Below are positions 17,375 to 26,241 of a DNA stretch of 64,000 nucleotides, in pieces. The number at the start of each line of letters is the position of its first letter. Position 1 is the first letter of the stretch. The notes beneath the pieces were generated by a model. It saw nothing but the letters and a program-made list of their open reading frames with translations. It was not told the origin of the DNA and did no database searches. This DNA is from Entomomonas sp945283395 (lineage in GTDB: Bacteria; Pseudomonadota; Gammaproteobacteria; Pseudomonadales; Pseudomonadaceae): NCBI GenBank assembly GCA_946480835.1, contig CAMLLC010000002.1, positions 186,001-250,000 of the forward strand, written 5' to 3'. Made by a program: the position numbers and the translations under genes.

Positions 17375-20029
17375 ATGAGTGACTCAGTAAAGACAATTTA
17401 TTTAAAAGATTATCAAGCACCCGATTATTTAATTGATGAAACACATCTTAAATTTGAAATATTCGAGAATGCTACCTTTGTGCATGCTGAGTTGCATATT
17501 AGATTAAATTCCGAAAAAGTTATTAATAATCTTCCAGAATTGGTACTTAATGGCCAAGATTTAGAATTATTAACTGTGGCAATTGATAACATAGTGCTTA
17601 AAACTGACAGTTATAAAGTTGATAGTACCACTTTATCTTTACAACCCAATAAGACAAACTTTGTATTAAAAACATCAGTGCGTATTCATCCTGAAACAAA
17701 TACTGCACTTGAGGGACTTTATAAATCTAATAAAATGTTATGTACTCAGTGCGAAGCAGCAGGCTTTAGAAAAATTACTTATTATTTAGATCGCCCTGAT
17801 GTAATGAGTAAATTTACCACTACTATTGAAGCAGAACAACTTAGTTATCCTATTCTATTGTCAAATGGCAACCTTATAGATCAAGGTGAAGAAGGGGATA
17901 GGCATTGGGTGACTTGGCAAGATCCTTTTAGAAAACCATCTTATTTATTTGCTTTAGTTGCTGGAGATTTATGGTGTTTAGAAGATACATTCACTACTAT
18001 GAATAATAGAAAAGTTCAGCTACGTATCTACGTTGAACCTGAAAATATTAATAAAGTGGATCATGCTATGACTAGTCTCAAGCATTCTATGCGTTGGGAT
18101 GAAGAAGTTTACGGTCGTGAATATGATTTAGATATCTTCATGATAGTGGCTGTCAGTGATTTCAATATGGGAGCCATGGAAAATAAAGGATTAAATATCT
18201 TTAATACCAGCTGCGTTTTAGCTCGTCCTGAAACAACTACTGATGCAACTCATCAGCGAGTAGAAGGTGTAGTAGGACATGAGTATTTCCATAACTGGTC
18301 AGGCAATAGAGTTACTTGTCGTGATTGGTTTCAACTTTCTTTGAAAGAAGGCTTTACGGTTTTTAGGGATAGTGAATTTACCGCAGATATGTATTCTCGT
18401 ACGGTGAAACGAATTGAAGATGTAGTTATTCTCCGCACGTATCAATTTGCTCAAGATGCAGGTCCAATGGCTCATCCTATTAGACCTGATTCTTATATGG
18501 AAATTTCTAATTTTTATACTGTGACTATTTATGAGAAGGGCGCTGAAGTAGTGCGTATGCTTCATACCTTGTTAGGTAAAGAAGGTTTTAGAAAGGGCAC
18601 TGATTTATATTTTGCTCGTCATGATGGTCAAGCTGCTACCTGTGATGATTTTATCAAGGCATTAGCAGACGCTAATCATATTGATTTAAGCCAATTTAAG
18701 CGTTGGTATTGCCAAGCTGGAACACCGCAACTAGATGTTATAGAACAGTATGATGAATTAGCAAAAATTTATCGTTTGACTTTTAAGCAATATTGCCCAG
18801 CTACTCCTAATCAAGCAGAAAAGCAGCCTTTTGTTATCCCTGTAGAAATAGGCTTGTTAGATAAGCAAGGTAAAGAAATACCTTTACAATTACAAGGCGA
18901 GATAGAAACTGCTGCAACTAATAAAGTATTGGTTGTGACAGAAGCAGAACAAACCTTTAGTTTTCAGCATATTAATGAAAAACCTATCCCTTCATTATTA
19001 AGAGGGTTTTCTGCCCCTGTACAGTTATCATTCCCTTATAGTAAGGCTGATTTATTATTTCTAATGCAACATGATACAGACGGCTTTAACAGATGGGATG
19101 CTTGTCAACGTATCGCAATTGAGGCTTTACAGCAGCAAATTATAAATTATCAAGCAGGTAATGCGCTTAGTTTAGATCCAGAATTAGAGAAAGCCTTTAG
19201 CCATCTCTTAGCAGATGAATCTTTAGATCAAGCTATGCTAGCTGAAATGTTGTCTTTACCTTCCGAAAATTATCTAATAGAGATAAGTGAGGAGGCTGAT
19301 CCTGAGGCTATTCATGCTGCTCGTCAATATCTTAACAAAACATTAGCCTTAAATTTAAAGGGTTTATTTTTAGCGAGATATATGAAAAATAGGTCTATTT
19401 CAAAACAAACGCCTTATTTATCTACAGCAGAGCATAGCGCACGGCGTAGTTTACAAAATAAGGCATTATCTTATTTAATGCTTACTGAAGATGAAGATAT
19501 TTTAGCTGTTTGTGTAGATCAGTTTAAGCATAGCGATAATATGACAGAACAATTAGCTGCATTAACTTATCTAGTTGATTCTTCTTTTGAAGTTGAAAAA
19601 CAACAGCTCTTAACTTGTTTTTATGAGCAATTTGCAAATGATCCATTAGTCATAGATGAATGGTTTATAGTACAAGCTATAAGTCAACAGGGAGATGGGT
19701 TAACTAGGGTTAAAGAGTTAATGAAGCATAAAGCATTTACTATCAAAAATCCTAATAAAGTGCGTGCCTTAATAGGTGCATTTGCCAACCATAATTTAAC
19801 AGGATTTCATCAAATAACTGGGGCAGGTTATCAATTCTTAGCCGATCAAATATTAGTGTTAAATCGTATAAATCCTCAAATAGCTTCACGTTTATTAACG
19901 CCATTAACTCGTTGGAAAAAATTTGCTAAAGAACGTCAGCAATTAATGAAAGCCGAGTTACAACGTATAATGAATACAGATAAGTTATCAAGCGATGTGT
20001 ACGAGGTGGTAAGCAAAAGTTTAGCCTAG
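17375..20029 (+). CDS. pepN: PepN, aminopeptidase N (M1 family)
   Basis: 884 residues, the length of the proteobacterial PepN. A broad-specificity zinc aminopeptidase acting in the cytoplasm at the end of protein degradation. The substrate-binding motif is GAMEN at residues 266-270; the zinc site is HEYFH (His302, His306) with Glu325 as third ligand, exact M1 spacing. The C-terminal half is the helical domain of PepN. AAGGAG is placed well before the ATG. It converges with ftrD across a 574-base gap. Confidence 0.97.
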   Translation: MSDSVKTIYLKDYQAPDYLIDETHLKFEIFENATFVHAELHIRLNSEKVINNLPELVLNGQDLELLTVAIDNIVLKTDSYKVDSTTLSLQPNKTNFVLKTSVRIHPETNTALEGLYKSNKMLCTQCEAAGFRKITYYLDRPDVMSKFTTTIEAEQLSYPILLSNGNLIDQGEEGDRHWVTWQDPFRKPSYLFALVAGDLWCLEDTFTTMNNRKVQLRIYVEPENINKVDHAMTSLKHSMRWDEEVYGREYDLDIFMIVAVSDFNMGAMENKGLNIFNTSCVLARPETTTDATHQRVEGVVGHEYFHNWSGNRVTCRDWFQLSLKEGFTVFRDSEFTADMYSRTVKRIEDVVILRTYQFAQDAGPMAHPIRPDSYMEISNFYTVTIYEKGAEVVRMLHTLLGKEGFRKGTDLYFARHDGQAATCDDFIKALADANHIDLSQFKRWYCQAGTPQLDVIEQYDELAKIYRLTFKQYCPATPNQAEKQPFVIPVEIGLLDKQGKEIPLQLQGEIETAATNKVLVVTEAEQTFSFQHINEKPIPSLLRGFSAPVQLSFPYSKADLLFLMQHDTDGFNRWDACQRIAIEALQQQIINYQAGNALSLDPELEKAFSHLLADESLDQAMLAEMLSLPSENYLIEISEEADPEAIHAARQYLNKTLALNLKGLFLARYMKNRSISKQTPYLSTAEHSARRSLQNKALSYLMLTEDEDILAVCVDQFKHSDNMTEQLAALTYLVDSSFEVEKQQLLTCFYEQFANDPLVIDEWFIVQAISQQGDGLTRVKELMKHKAFTIKNPNKVRALIGAFANHNLTGFHQITGAGYQFLADQILVLNRINPQIASRLLTPLTRWKKFAKERQQLMKAELQRIMNTDKLSSDVYEVVSKSLA

Positions 20030-20603
20030 TTTGTAATAGAGCTTAAAGCTATTGCTACCAAACTACACTATTGAAAAATAGCAGAAGTTTTGGAAATTAC
20101 TGATATTATTGACTGCTTATAACATACTAATAAATGGCAACGCTTATTATTTGTTTGTTGCCTATAAAGAGGTATGCATATCTTAACAATATTTAAGTGG
20201 CATATTGTCACTTTTTTTTAAAGGGCTGTGGATGATGATTTATAAGATTATTCTCCTTAAAATCATATTTATATATTGTTTTATTTGTAAAGAGTCAATA
20301 TTTTAATAATGATTGATGTCAGTGAATTGAGCATTTTTTAAACTATTCTAAAAATTATTAAAACATTTACTTTATTTTTCTGAAGATTGTCTATACACAT
20401 AAGATTGCTAAAATAGCCTTAAATTAAAAAATAGAATTTAATAATTAATGTCTATATAGTCATATTAAATATTATTGGATGATCTATATTAAATAACTTG
20501 CCGCTACTATTAAGTAATAATTAGCAAATATTAAGTTGGAATGCTGGTTAACTGTTGTTACTTGGTAAATATTATTACCTATTTAGCACTTTTGCTTTAG
20601 TCT
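20030..20603. other. 574-base convergent intergenic region, pepN to ftrD
   Basis: No open frame with gene-like features and no clear terminator hairpin with a T-run was seen. Composition is more AT-rich than the flanking genes. I could not identify any remnant protein in it by reading both strands. Confidence 0.4.
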
Positions 20604-22124
20604 TTATAGCTGTGTCACCTTGATAATTAAAGGCTTATTATGTTTTTTGTTGTAGTATTTGATAATACTAATAAATAATAAACAAGGAACTAAGAAAAAG
20701 GTTAGGTGAATAGCTGTAGTAAGCTTCATGATAGGCAAATCACTCCAGCCCCAGAACATTAAATACCAATTATAAAATACGATCAAACAAATAATTGCAA
20801 AACACACTAATATAGCAAATCGCTTGATACTAAAAATTTGTCTTTTAGTAAGTATTTGCCATGCAAGAGTAAAACTCCAAATAACCGCACCTATTAGGAG
20901 TAATGCTCTAACATTTTGTACCCATAAAATAGCATAACCATTCTGTCTTATTAATTTTACAGTTGTAGCAGTTAACCCTAAAAATAAACCTGCTCCACCT
21001 AAAGGAATAAATGCTAAACAAATATGGGTATAAAAATTTTTATCTTTTTGTGCAATATAACTAGCAAGATGCATTATTAATGAAAATAAACCACCTAAAA
21101 CAATACCGTGACCTACTATATAAGTCACTACACAAAAACCATCTACCCAATTAAACGCATCATTATTTGCTGGAAAATGAGTAAACAACCACCAAGGCGT
21201 ATTTTGGTTTAAAGGCCAATAAATTTCATGATTTACTAACCATTCTGCTAATGTTTGTTTATAAACAATGAACCAAGGACTCACAGTCCAGGTAAAAGCT
21301 CCAATAGCTAATCCAAGTATGCCAAACATTAATAAACGAATTAGCCAAGGATTCTTTTCTTCTTGTCCATAGCTAACAATTTCTTCATTGACTGAACGTA
21401 AGGATAATCTCACAGCGTCTCTTTGCCCACTACAACGGCCACAAGAGTGGCAGGCTGAAGTACCATGCATACGGCGTATATCTATTAAAGGTGCACAATT
21501 AGGAACAGGTAAGTGAGGTTCAGGATTTTCTTGCCACCTTTTCTCATCAACTTTGAAGTGAATAGATGCAAGTCTAGCAAGTAAAGAAAAAACACCGCTT
21601 ACAGGGCATAAATATTTGCACCAAATTCTTTTACCTCGACCAAAGAGAAAACCAACTATTACAGCTGCTACAGTAGATCCACCTAAAATTAGTAAAGCTG
21701 GTTTAGCGTAGTCATAAACACTAATCATTTGTCCATAAAGAGTAGTAAGCGCAAAGGCAATAGCAGGCCATCCAGACCATTTAAGCCAATTAGGAACCCC
21801 TTTATTTTTTCCATGACGGCTTGCCCATTCAGATAAAGCACCTTCTGGACAAAAAACACCACACCAGATACGACCAAAAAGCACTACAGAAACAAGTACA
21901 AAAGGCCACCAAATACCCCAAAAAATGAATTGTGCAAAGAGAGTTAGATTATCTAATGCTCTTGCTTGATCAGGGGGTAATGTCATAAAAGCAGGAATTA
22001 TAAGAAGCACTGCATAAAACAGCACGACACACCACTGAATACCACGAATAACACCACTATAGCGCCGCATAACATCGCCAAATTTTGATAGAGGTGTAAC
22101 AGGTAAATTCATAATATACTTCAA
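20604..22124 (-). CDS. ftrD: FtrD-type polyferredoxin membrane protein of iron uptake
   Basis: 506 residues with about ten hydrophobic segments and NapH/CcoG-like iron-sulfur motifs: Cys88-x3-Cys92, Cys169-x3-Cys173, and Cys210 with Cys225-x2-Cys228-x2-Cys231 (ACHSCGRCSG). It is the last gene of a four-gene set whose order matches Bordetella/Brucella FtrABCD, where FtrD is a membrane ferredoxin-like electron carrier needed for ferrous iron uptake through the FTR1 permease. It begins 6 bases after ftrC. Electron donor or acceptor identity cannot be read from the sequence. Confidence 0.85.
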   Translation of the reverse strand: MKYIMNLPVTPLSKFGDVMRRYSGVIRGIQWCVVLFYAVLLIIPAFMTLPPDQARALDNLTLFAQFIFWGIWWPFVLVSVVLFGRIWCGVFCPEGALSEWASRHGKNKGVPNWLKWSGWPAIAFALTTLYGQMISVYDYAKPALLILGGSTVAAVIVGFLFGRGKRIWCKYLCPVSGVFSLLARLASIHFKVDEKRWQENPEPHLPVPNCAPLIDIRRMHGTSACHSCGRCSGQRDAVRLSLRSVNEEIVSYGQEEKNPWLIRLLMFGILGLAIGAFTWTVSPWFIVYKQTLAEWLVNHEIYWPLNQNTPWWLFTHFPANNDAFNWVDGFCVVTYIVGHGIVLGGLFSLIMHLASYIAQKDKNFYTHICLAFIPLGGAGLFLGLTATTVKLIRQNGYAILWVQNVRALLLIGAVIWSFTLAWQILTKRQIFSIKRFAILVCFAIICLIVFYNWYLMFWGWSDLPIMKLTTAIHLTFFLVPCLLFISIIKYYNKKHNKPLIIKVTQL

Positions 22125-22130
22125 GCTGTA

Positions 22131-22961
22131 TTAGTTTTTTGAATGACCACCATACATTATAAAGATAAGTGCTACTAACCAATAGAGAGGTAACAAAATA
22201 ACACCAAGCCATGATGGCTGTGCTCTATATCCTGTAAAACTAGCCAATGTGGGAGCAATAAAATTAGGAATGAGATTGGATGTATCCCAAGCAGGATCAA
22301 ACCAAGTATAAAGCCATTCAGGTATATCTAAATTCATTAGCTGTTCACCTGCTTTATCTAGGGCGGACATTAATAATGCTCCCCCTAATAATAACAAGAT
22401 TACTTCGCTGATGGCAAAGAATATTCGCCATGAAATAATATGACTGAAGAGTTGTAATATACCAAAAGTCATAAGGGCTAGAATAAAGCCAAAGATACTA
22501 CCTAAGGTAAAATCCATCAGGCTTGTACCTGTTTGTTGAGCCCCTATGCCATAAAGGAAAATAACTGTCTCACTGCCTTCCCTTGCAACAGCGAGCATAG
22601 CTAGGAAAAGAATGCCTAAACCACCTTTTGCCATTCTAGTTGAAGCTTCTCGTTCGAGATGGCTTTTCATGAAACGGCCATTACGATGCATCCATATAAA
22701 CATTTGTAAAATAAGAAGACTAGCTACAAATATCATAGCTGCTTGGAACCATTCACCACCTGACCCAGAAAGCCACTCTCCAGCTAAAGTAAATCCTATA
22801 GCTAAGGTACAAGCAAATAAAATGCCTAGGCCGGTCCCTAGCCACAGCATTTTTTTGGCATGGCTGGAGTTGGGTTGACGATTAAGCCAGGCAAAGAGAA
22901 TGCCGATAACTAATAAGGCTTCAACGCTTTCGCGCCAAACGATAAATAGAGACTGCCACAT
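22131..22961 (-). CDS. ftrC: FtrC, FTR1-family iron permease
   Basis: 276 residues, about seven membrane segments. Two REXXE iron-binding motifs, RESVE at residues 10-14 and REGSE at 127-131, are the hallmark of FTR1/EfeU permeases. It carries iron across the inner membrane. It is preceded by a cupredoxin gene and a P19-like gene rather than the EfeO/EfeB pair, so the system is FtrABCD-like and not EfeUOB. It lies 22 bases after ftrB and 6 before ftrD. Confidence 0.94.
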   Translation of the reverse strand: MWQSLFIVWRESVEALLVIGILFAWLNRQPNSSHAKKMLWLGTGLGILFACTLAIGFTLAGEWLSGSGGEWFQAAMIFVASLLILQMFIWMHRNGRFMKSHLEREASTRMAKGGLGILFLAMLAVAREGSETVIFLYGIGAQQTGTSLMDFTLGSIFGFILALMTFGILQLFSHIISWRIFFAISEVILLLLGGALLMSALDKAGEQLMNLDIPEWLYTWFDPAWDTSNLIPNFIAPTLASFTGYRAQPSWLGVILLPLYWLVALIFIMYGGHSKN

Positions 22962-22983
22962 CTTTTACTCCCGTGGATAACTG

Positions 22984-23319
22984 TTATTCTTTTACTATAA
23001 TATCAAAACCAGCCATATCCATATGAAATTCATCGATGAAATGATACTTTCCAGGCTTAAGTGGATGAATGACTACAAAAGAACTTATGCCAGCAGCTAA
23101 CACTTTTTCGACTCGTAAAGAAAGGTTTTCAAATTCAGCAGGGCCAGAACCTTCATTTTTTACCACAATTTTGAATCTTTGTTTAGCTGGTACTTCGATA
23201 GAAGAAGGAGTGAATACCCCATCTTTAATGCTAACATCATAGCTAATTAAAGGTGCAGCTTGTATAGCGGTTGCTATGAATAATGTTATGAATAAAATCA
23301 CATATTTAATAGAAAACAT
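22984..23319 (-). CDS. ftrB: FtrB, periplasmic cupredoxin-like protein
   Basis: 111 residues. Signal peptide FSIKYVILFITLFIATAIQA, then a small cupredoxin domain (KDGVFTPSSIEVPAKQRFKIVVKNEGSGPAEFEN, and the C-terminal IDEFHMDMAGFDIIVKE). In FtrABCD systems this protein is thought to oxidise or pass iron to FtrC. I start at the ATG at 23317-23319, with GAG 7 bases upstream; an in-frame TTG 12 bases earlier has no good ribosome-binding site. It is separated from ftrA by a hairpin. Confidence 0.88.
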   Translation of the reverse strand: MFSIKYVILFITLFIATAIQAAPLISYDVSIKDGVFTPSSIEVPAKQRFKIVVKNEGSGPAEFENLSLRVEKVLAAGISSFVVIHPLKPGKYHFIDEFHMDMAGFDIIVKE

Positions 23320-23350
23320 AGCTAATCTCAACTAGATAGTTTGAAGCACC

Positions 23351-23380
23351 AAAAGCCAATCATTTAAATGATCGGCTTTT
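23351..23380. terminator. Intercistronic hairpin between ftrA and ftrB
   Basis: AAAAGCCAATCATTT / AAATGATCGGCTTTT: a 15-base inverted repeat with a single internal mismatch, read on the minus strand as a G-C-containing stem ending in TTTT. It lies 34 bases after the ftrA stop and 32 bases before the ftrB start. It probably terminates part of the transcripts, so that the abundant periplasmic FtrA is made in excess over FtrBCD. Confidence 0.75.
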
Positions 23381-23413
23381 AATAAGATATTTTATTTGAA
23401 AGGTAGGTAGTTA

Positions 23414-23944
23414 TTAATAACCGCCTTTCTTACCAATACCTGCGTAAGTGAAGTCGTAACTGGTTTCACATTTATTAAACCAAGGTTCAACACCTGTTTC
23501 TTTGTCTGTATGGCGGCCAAACATACTAGCTTTACTTGGAGGTAAAACTGTATATTTTAAATTGTATTTACCTGGACCCATGAGTTTAATGTTATCACCA
23601 TAATGAGGGCCGTCATTAGCGACCATAGGGTGGAAAGTACCTTTAATTTGTTCATTGCTGCCTTGTTTAGTTAATACATAGGAAACTTCTAAATTGGGCA
23701 TCCAACTTCCTTCTTGAAAGCCATTCTTATTATTTTCTAGAGCGTGTATATCAGCTTCTAAATGAATATCAGAATCTTTAGCTGGGCGCATTATTTCAGG
23801 AGGATCCATTTCAATAGGTTGTAAGTAAACAGCAGCTATTTCCATACCTCCACATTTTTGTGGGGTGCCTACAGGATACTCTTTAGCTATAACTAATGAG
23901 CTAGTACAAAGTATAGCAAGAGGTAGTGCAGTTGAAAGGCGCAT
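23414..23944 (-). CDS. ftrA: FtrA, P19-family periplasmic iron-binding protein
   Basis: 176 residues. Signal peptide MRLSTALPLAILCTSSLVIA, then a P19/Tpd domain: EMDPPEIM, DIHLEADIHALENN, HPMVANDGPHYGDNIKL. The family binds copper and iron through conserved Met, His and acidic residues visible in these segments. It captures iron in the periplasm for the FTR1 permease (P19, FetP and FtrA are related). I chose the ATG at 23942-23944, with GGAG 6 bases upstream; the ATG 12 bases earlier has no ribosome-binding site. First gene of the operon, Fur-controlled by its promoter sequence. Confidence 0.92.
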   Translation of the reverse strand: MRLSTALPLAILCTSSLVIAKEYPVGTPQKCGGMEIAAVYLQPIEMDPPEIMRPAKDSDIHLEADIHALENNKNGFQEGSWMPNLEVSYVLTKQGSNEQIKGTFHPMVANDGPHYGDNIKLMGPGKYNLKYTVLPPSKASMFGRHTDKETGVEPWFNKCETSYDFTYAGIGKKGGY

Positions 23945-24043
23945 AAACATCTCCATATAACAAAATTAATTAGAATAATTGATTAATAATCACAGTAGAA
24001 TGAGATAGCAAAATACAAATAAATATTACTTTTTAATCTTATT
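23945..24043 (-). promoter_or_regulatory. 5' untranslated leader of the ftr operon
   Basis: About 97 bases would separate the transcription start implied by the promoter at 24048-24076 from the ftrA ATG. The leader is AT-rich and no strong hairpin was seen in it; the ribosome-binding site GGAG lies at its end. Confidence 0.4.
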
Positions 24044-24062
24044 GTTAATAATAATCATTATT
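24044..24062 (-). promoter_or_regulatory. Fur box overlapping the ftrA promoter
   Basis: The 19 bases match the consensus GATAATGATAATCATTATC at 16 positions. On the minus strand a -10 element TATTAT (24048-24053) and a -35 element TTGCTT (24071-24076) are separated by exactly 17 bases, and the Fur box covers the -10. Iron-loaded Fur would block RNA polymerase, so the ftr operon is expected to be induced by iron shortage. Fur control itself is inference from the site. Confidence 0.85.
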
Positions 24063-24076
24063 AAATATAAAAGCAA
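24048..24076 (-). promoter_or_regulatory. Predicted sigma-70 promoter of the ftr operon
   Basis: -35 TTGCTT (24071-24076), 17-base spacer, -10 TATTAT (24048-24053), read on the minus strand toward ftrA. The overlap with the Fur box supports its being real. Confidence 0.75.
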
Positions 24077-24293
24077 CTGTTTCGCTTTTCTTCCAATAGG
24101 TAAGATAATAAAGGCTTCTAACTATATTTAGCTAACTATATGATTCAATGTGAGTTAGTATATTTTTATGTTCAATCTCAATATTATACGTCACATAAAT
24201 TGTATAGCTGATAAGAGAGTTTCATTTAAAGTTCAAAATATTTTATAATTTAAATTCAAAGTCTATACATACTATATTTATAGTGATAAAATT

Positions 24294-24323
24294 TTTACGC
24301 CAATAATTTGGCGAAACTATAAT
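24294..24323 (+). promoter_or_regulatory. Promoter with a palindromic operator-like site before the lipoprotein gene
   Basis: A perfect -10 TATAAT (24318-24323) lies 18 bases from a -35-like TTTACG (24294-24299). Between and overlapping them is CGCCAA-TAAT-TTGGCG (24298-24313), a perfect 6+4+6 inverted repeat that is unusually G+C-rich for this intergenic DNA. Its place in the spacer is that of a repressor operator. The ATG follows 41 bases after the -10. The regulator is unknown. Confidence 0.55.
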
Positions 24324-24364
24324 TAATTCAATTGGAATAATAATTTCTTAATTAAGGAATAAAT

Positions 24365-24832
24365 ATGCTTAAATCTATTAAGTTTGCTGCGCTAACTTCT
24401 GCTATTGTAGTTGCTGCTGGTTGCCATAGCTTAAATACTAACAAGCCTAGTGCGCCACTTCAACCACGTATAGTAACTAACGAATTACGTGCAGATATCA
24501 AAGTTGGTGAAAAAATTAATGGGGAATCTGAACTAAATATATTGTTTGGATGGCTCAGTTTCGGTGGCGATAGTAATTTCGCTGATGGTGTAACTTACGA
24601 TGGTATTACTACTGGCGGTTTATTATCTGGTAATCCATTTGATAAAGTACCACAAGTTCAATCAGCAGCTGCTTATAAGGCTTTAGCTCCTGTTAATGGT
24701 GATGTTATTGTTTCACCTCGCTACGAAGTTAATGTTGACGATTACTTTATATTCAAGAAAATTCACGTAAAAGTAACTGGTTATAAAGGAACTGTTAACA
24801 GTATCACTAGTACCAATAAATACGGTTCATAA
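24365..24832 (+). CDS. Putative lipoprotein, possibly TRL-like family
   Basis: 155 residues. The N-terminus has a short basic start, a hydrophobic core and a lipobox VAAGC with Cys20 as the probable lipidated residue. The mature part begins with a low-complexity linker, then ILFGWLSFGGDSNFADGV and a C-terminal VKVTGYKGTVNSI, which loosely resembles TRL-like family proteins; this family call is weak. Function is unknown. It is monocistronic: a good ribosome-binding site (AAGGA), its own promoter with a palindrome, and a strong terminator. Codon use is like that of a highly expressed gene (few rare codons). An envelope location is likely. Confidence 0.6.
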   Translation: MLKSIKFAALTSAIVVAAGCHSLNTNKPSAPLQPRIVTNELRADIKVGEKINGESELNILFGWLSFGGDSNFADGVTYDGITTGGLLSGNPFDKVPQVQSAAAYKALAPVNGDVIVSPRYEVNVDDYFIFKKIHVKVTGYKGTVNSITSTNKYGS

Positions 24833-24868
24833 GTTATTAATATTTAATAATTTTTAACTGTTTATTCG

Positions 24869-24898
24869 AAAACCAGCAAATTCAATTGCTGGTTTTTT
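24869..24898 (+). terminator. Intrinsic terminator of the lipoprotein gene
   Basis: AAAACCAGCAA, loop ATTCAA, TTGCTGGTTTT followed by more T: an 11-base perfect stem with a six-T tail, 36 bases after the stop codon. Confidence 0.88.
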
Positions 24899-25054
24899 AT
24901 GGAAAAAATTGCATATTTTAGCTAGATATTCTATTGTAATGTACATAAGATGAGCTAGTAGCTAATTATAATAAGGATAAATTATGATATTTTACTCCTG
25001 AGCTTAGGAGTGAGCTTTGTTAGTTATGGCTTTAAGGTCATTAAGGTAAAAATA

Positions 25055-25783
25055 ATGCCAATAAAAATTTGTATTCTTGAAACAGATTTTATTCGACCAG
25101 AATTAGTGCCGACATACCATGGTTATGGCTGGATGTTTGAGCAATTGTTTGCTAAACAACCCTTTAATGTTGAATGTGAAGTTTATAATGTGGTTGATGA
25201 CCATTATCCAACTGATATAGAACAATGGGATGCTTTTTTAATTACAGGCAGTAAAGCGGATTCTTTTGCTGATGAAGCATGGATACAAAAATTAAAAAGA
25301 TATTCAATAAAACTATTTCAAGCAGGTAAAATTTTATTAGGTGTATGTTTTGGTCATCAATTATTGGCCTTAGCCTTTGGCGGTAGGGTAGAGCGGGCCA
25401 TTCAGGGATGGGGATTAGGAATTCATAGTTATCAATTAACACATAACTATAATTGGATGGAGCCTACTTTAAACAAATTAACTTTATTAGCTAGTCATCA
25501 AGATCAGGTTACTTTGTTACCCAAAGAAGCAACTTTACTAGCTCAAAGTGAATTTTGTGCCAATGCAGCTTTTATTATAGGTAATCAAGTTTTATGTTTC
25601 CAAGGCCATCCCGAATTTGTCGCAGGCTATGCAAAAGCTATTTTAGATAGTAAGAAAAATCAAATAGGTGATGATCTTTATAGTACAGCCATAAATAGTT
25701 TGTCTCTTGAACATCAAGGAATAATAGTAGCTGAATGGATGGTACATTTTATTCAGTCAGGAATAACTTCCAATAAAAACTAA
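25055..25783 (+). CDS. Class I glutamine amidotransferase domain protein
   Basis: 242 residues from the chosen ATG, which has AAGG 8 bases upstream; an in-frame upstream start would add 15 residues without family support. One GATase-1 domain: the nucleophile is Cys98 in LLGVCFGHQLLALAFGG, and the His-Glu pair is in FQGHPEF near residue 190. It resembles stand-alone GMP-synthase-like amidotransferases (YfeJ-type) that hydrolyse glutamine or gamma-glutamyl compounds. The substrate is not known. It converges with the hemerythrin gene. Confidence 0.85.
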   Translation: MPIKICILETDFIRPELVPTYHGYGWMFEQLFAKQPFNVECEVYNVVDDHYPTDIEQWDAFLITGSKADSFADEAWIQKLKRYSIKLFQAGKILLGVCFGHQLLALAFGGRVERAIQGWGLGIHSYQLTHNYNWMEPTLNKLTLLASHQDQVTLLPKEATLLAQSEFCANAAFIIGNQVLCFQGHPEFVAGYAKAILDSKKNQIGDDLYSTAINSLSLEHQGIIVAEWMVHFIQSGITSNKN

Positions 25784-25827
25784 TAAATAGACAGTCACAA
25801 CAGGGTCAAAAATAGCTCCCGTCGTAA

Positions 25828-26241
25828 TTAATTGATATCCTTTTGTGCAAAAAATGGAATATAGTCTTTATCGGTTTTCATTATATGGTGAGTTAGCCAA
25901 TTCTTCAGTAATTCCAAGGTTTCCTCACTCGCTACTACATTATTGCCAGACTCATGTTGTTCTAATAGACTGTAAATCTTATGAGTAAATATATTATGCT
26001 GTTTTATATGTTCAGCCCTTTCAGGATATTCTAAAGTAGCGAACAAAGCTTCCTCAGCTATAAAGTGATTAATAGTGTAATCAACAAGCTGTTCAAGTAT
26101 TTTTCCAATTTCAACTGAGTCTGTTTTACCACTATTAGTAGAATCATAAAGTTTATTAGTAATATCTACTAGCCAATGATGTTGTTCATCAATTTTGCTA
26201 ATACCCGTTTCTAATTCTTTTGTCCATGGCATAAAAATCAC
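25828..26241 (-). CDS. Bacteriohemerythrin
   Basis: 137 residues, a single hemerythrin domain. Di-iron ligands are visible: His21 in DEQHHWLV, His59 and Glu63 in NHFIAEE, histidines in EHIKQHNIFTHK, and His118/Asp122 in THHIMKTDKD. It binds oxygen reversibly, and proposed roles are oxygen delivery or sensing. I keep the GTG start at 26239-26241 because GGAGAAG lies at proper distance; the ATG nine bases later is too far from it. It stands alone and is not fused to a signalling domain. Confidence 0.9.
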   Translation of the reverse strand: MIFMPWTKELETGISKIDEQHHWLVDITNKLYDSTNSGKTDSVEIGKILEQLVDYTINHFIAEEALFATLEYPERAEHIKQHNIFTHKIYSLLEQHESGNNVVASEETLELLKNWLTHHIMKTDKDYIPFFAQKDIN

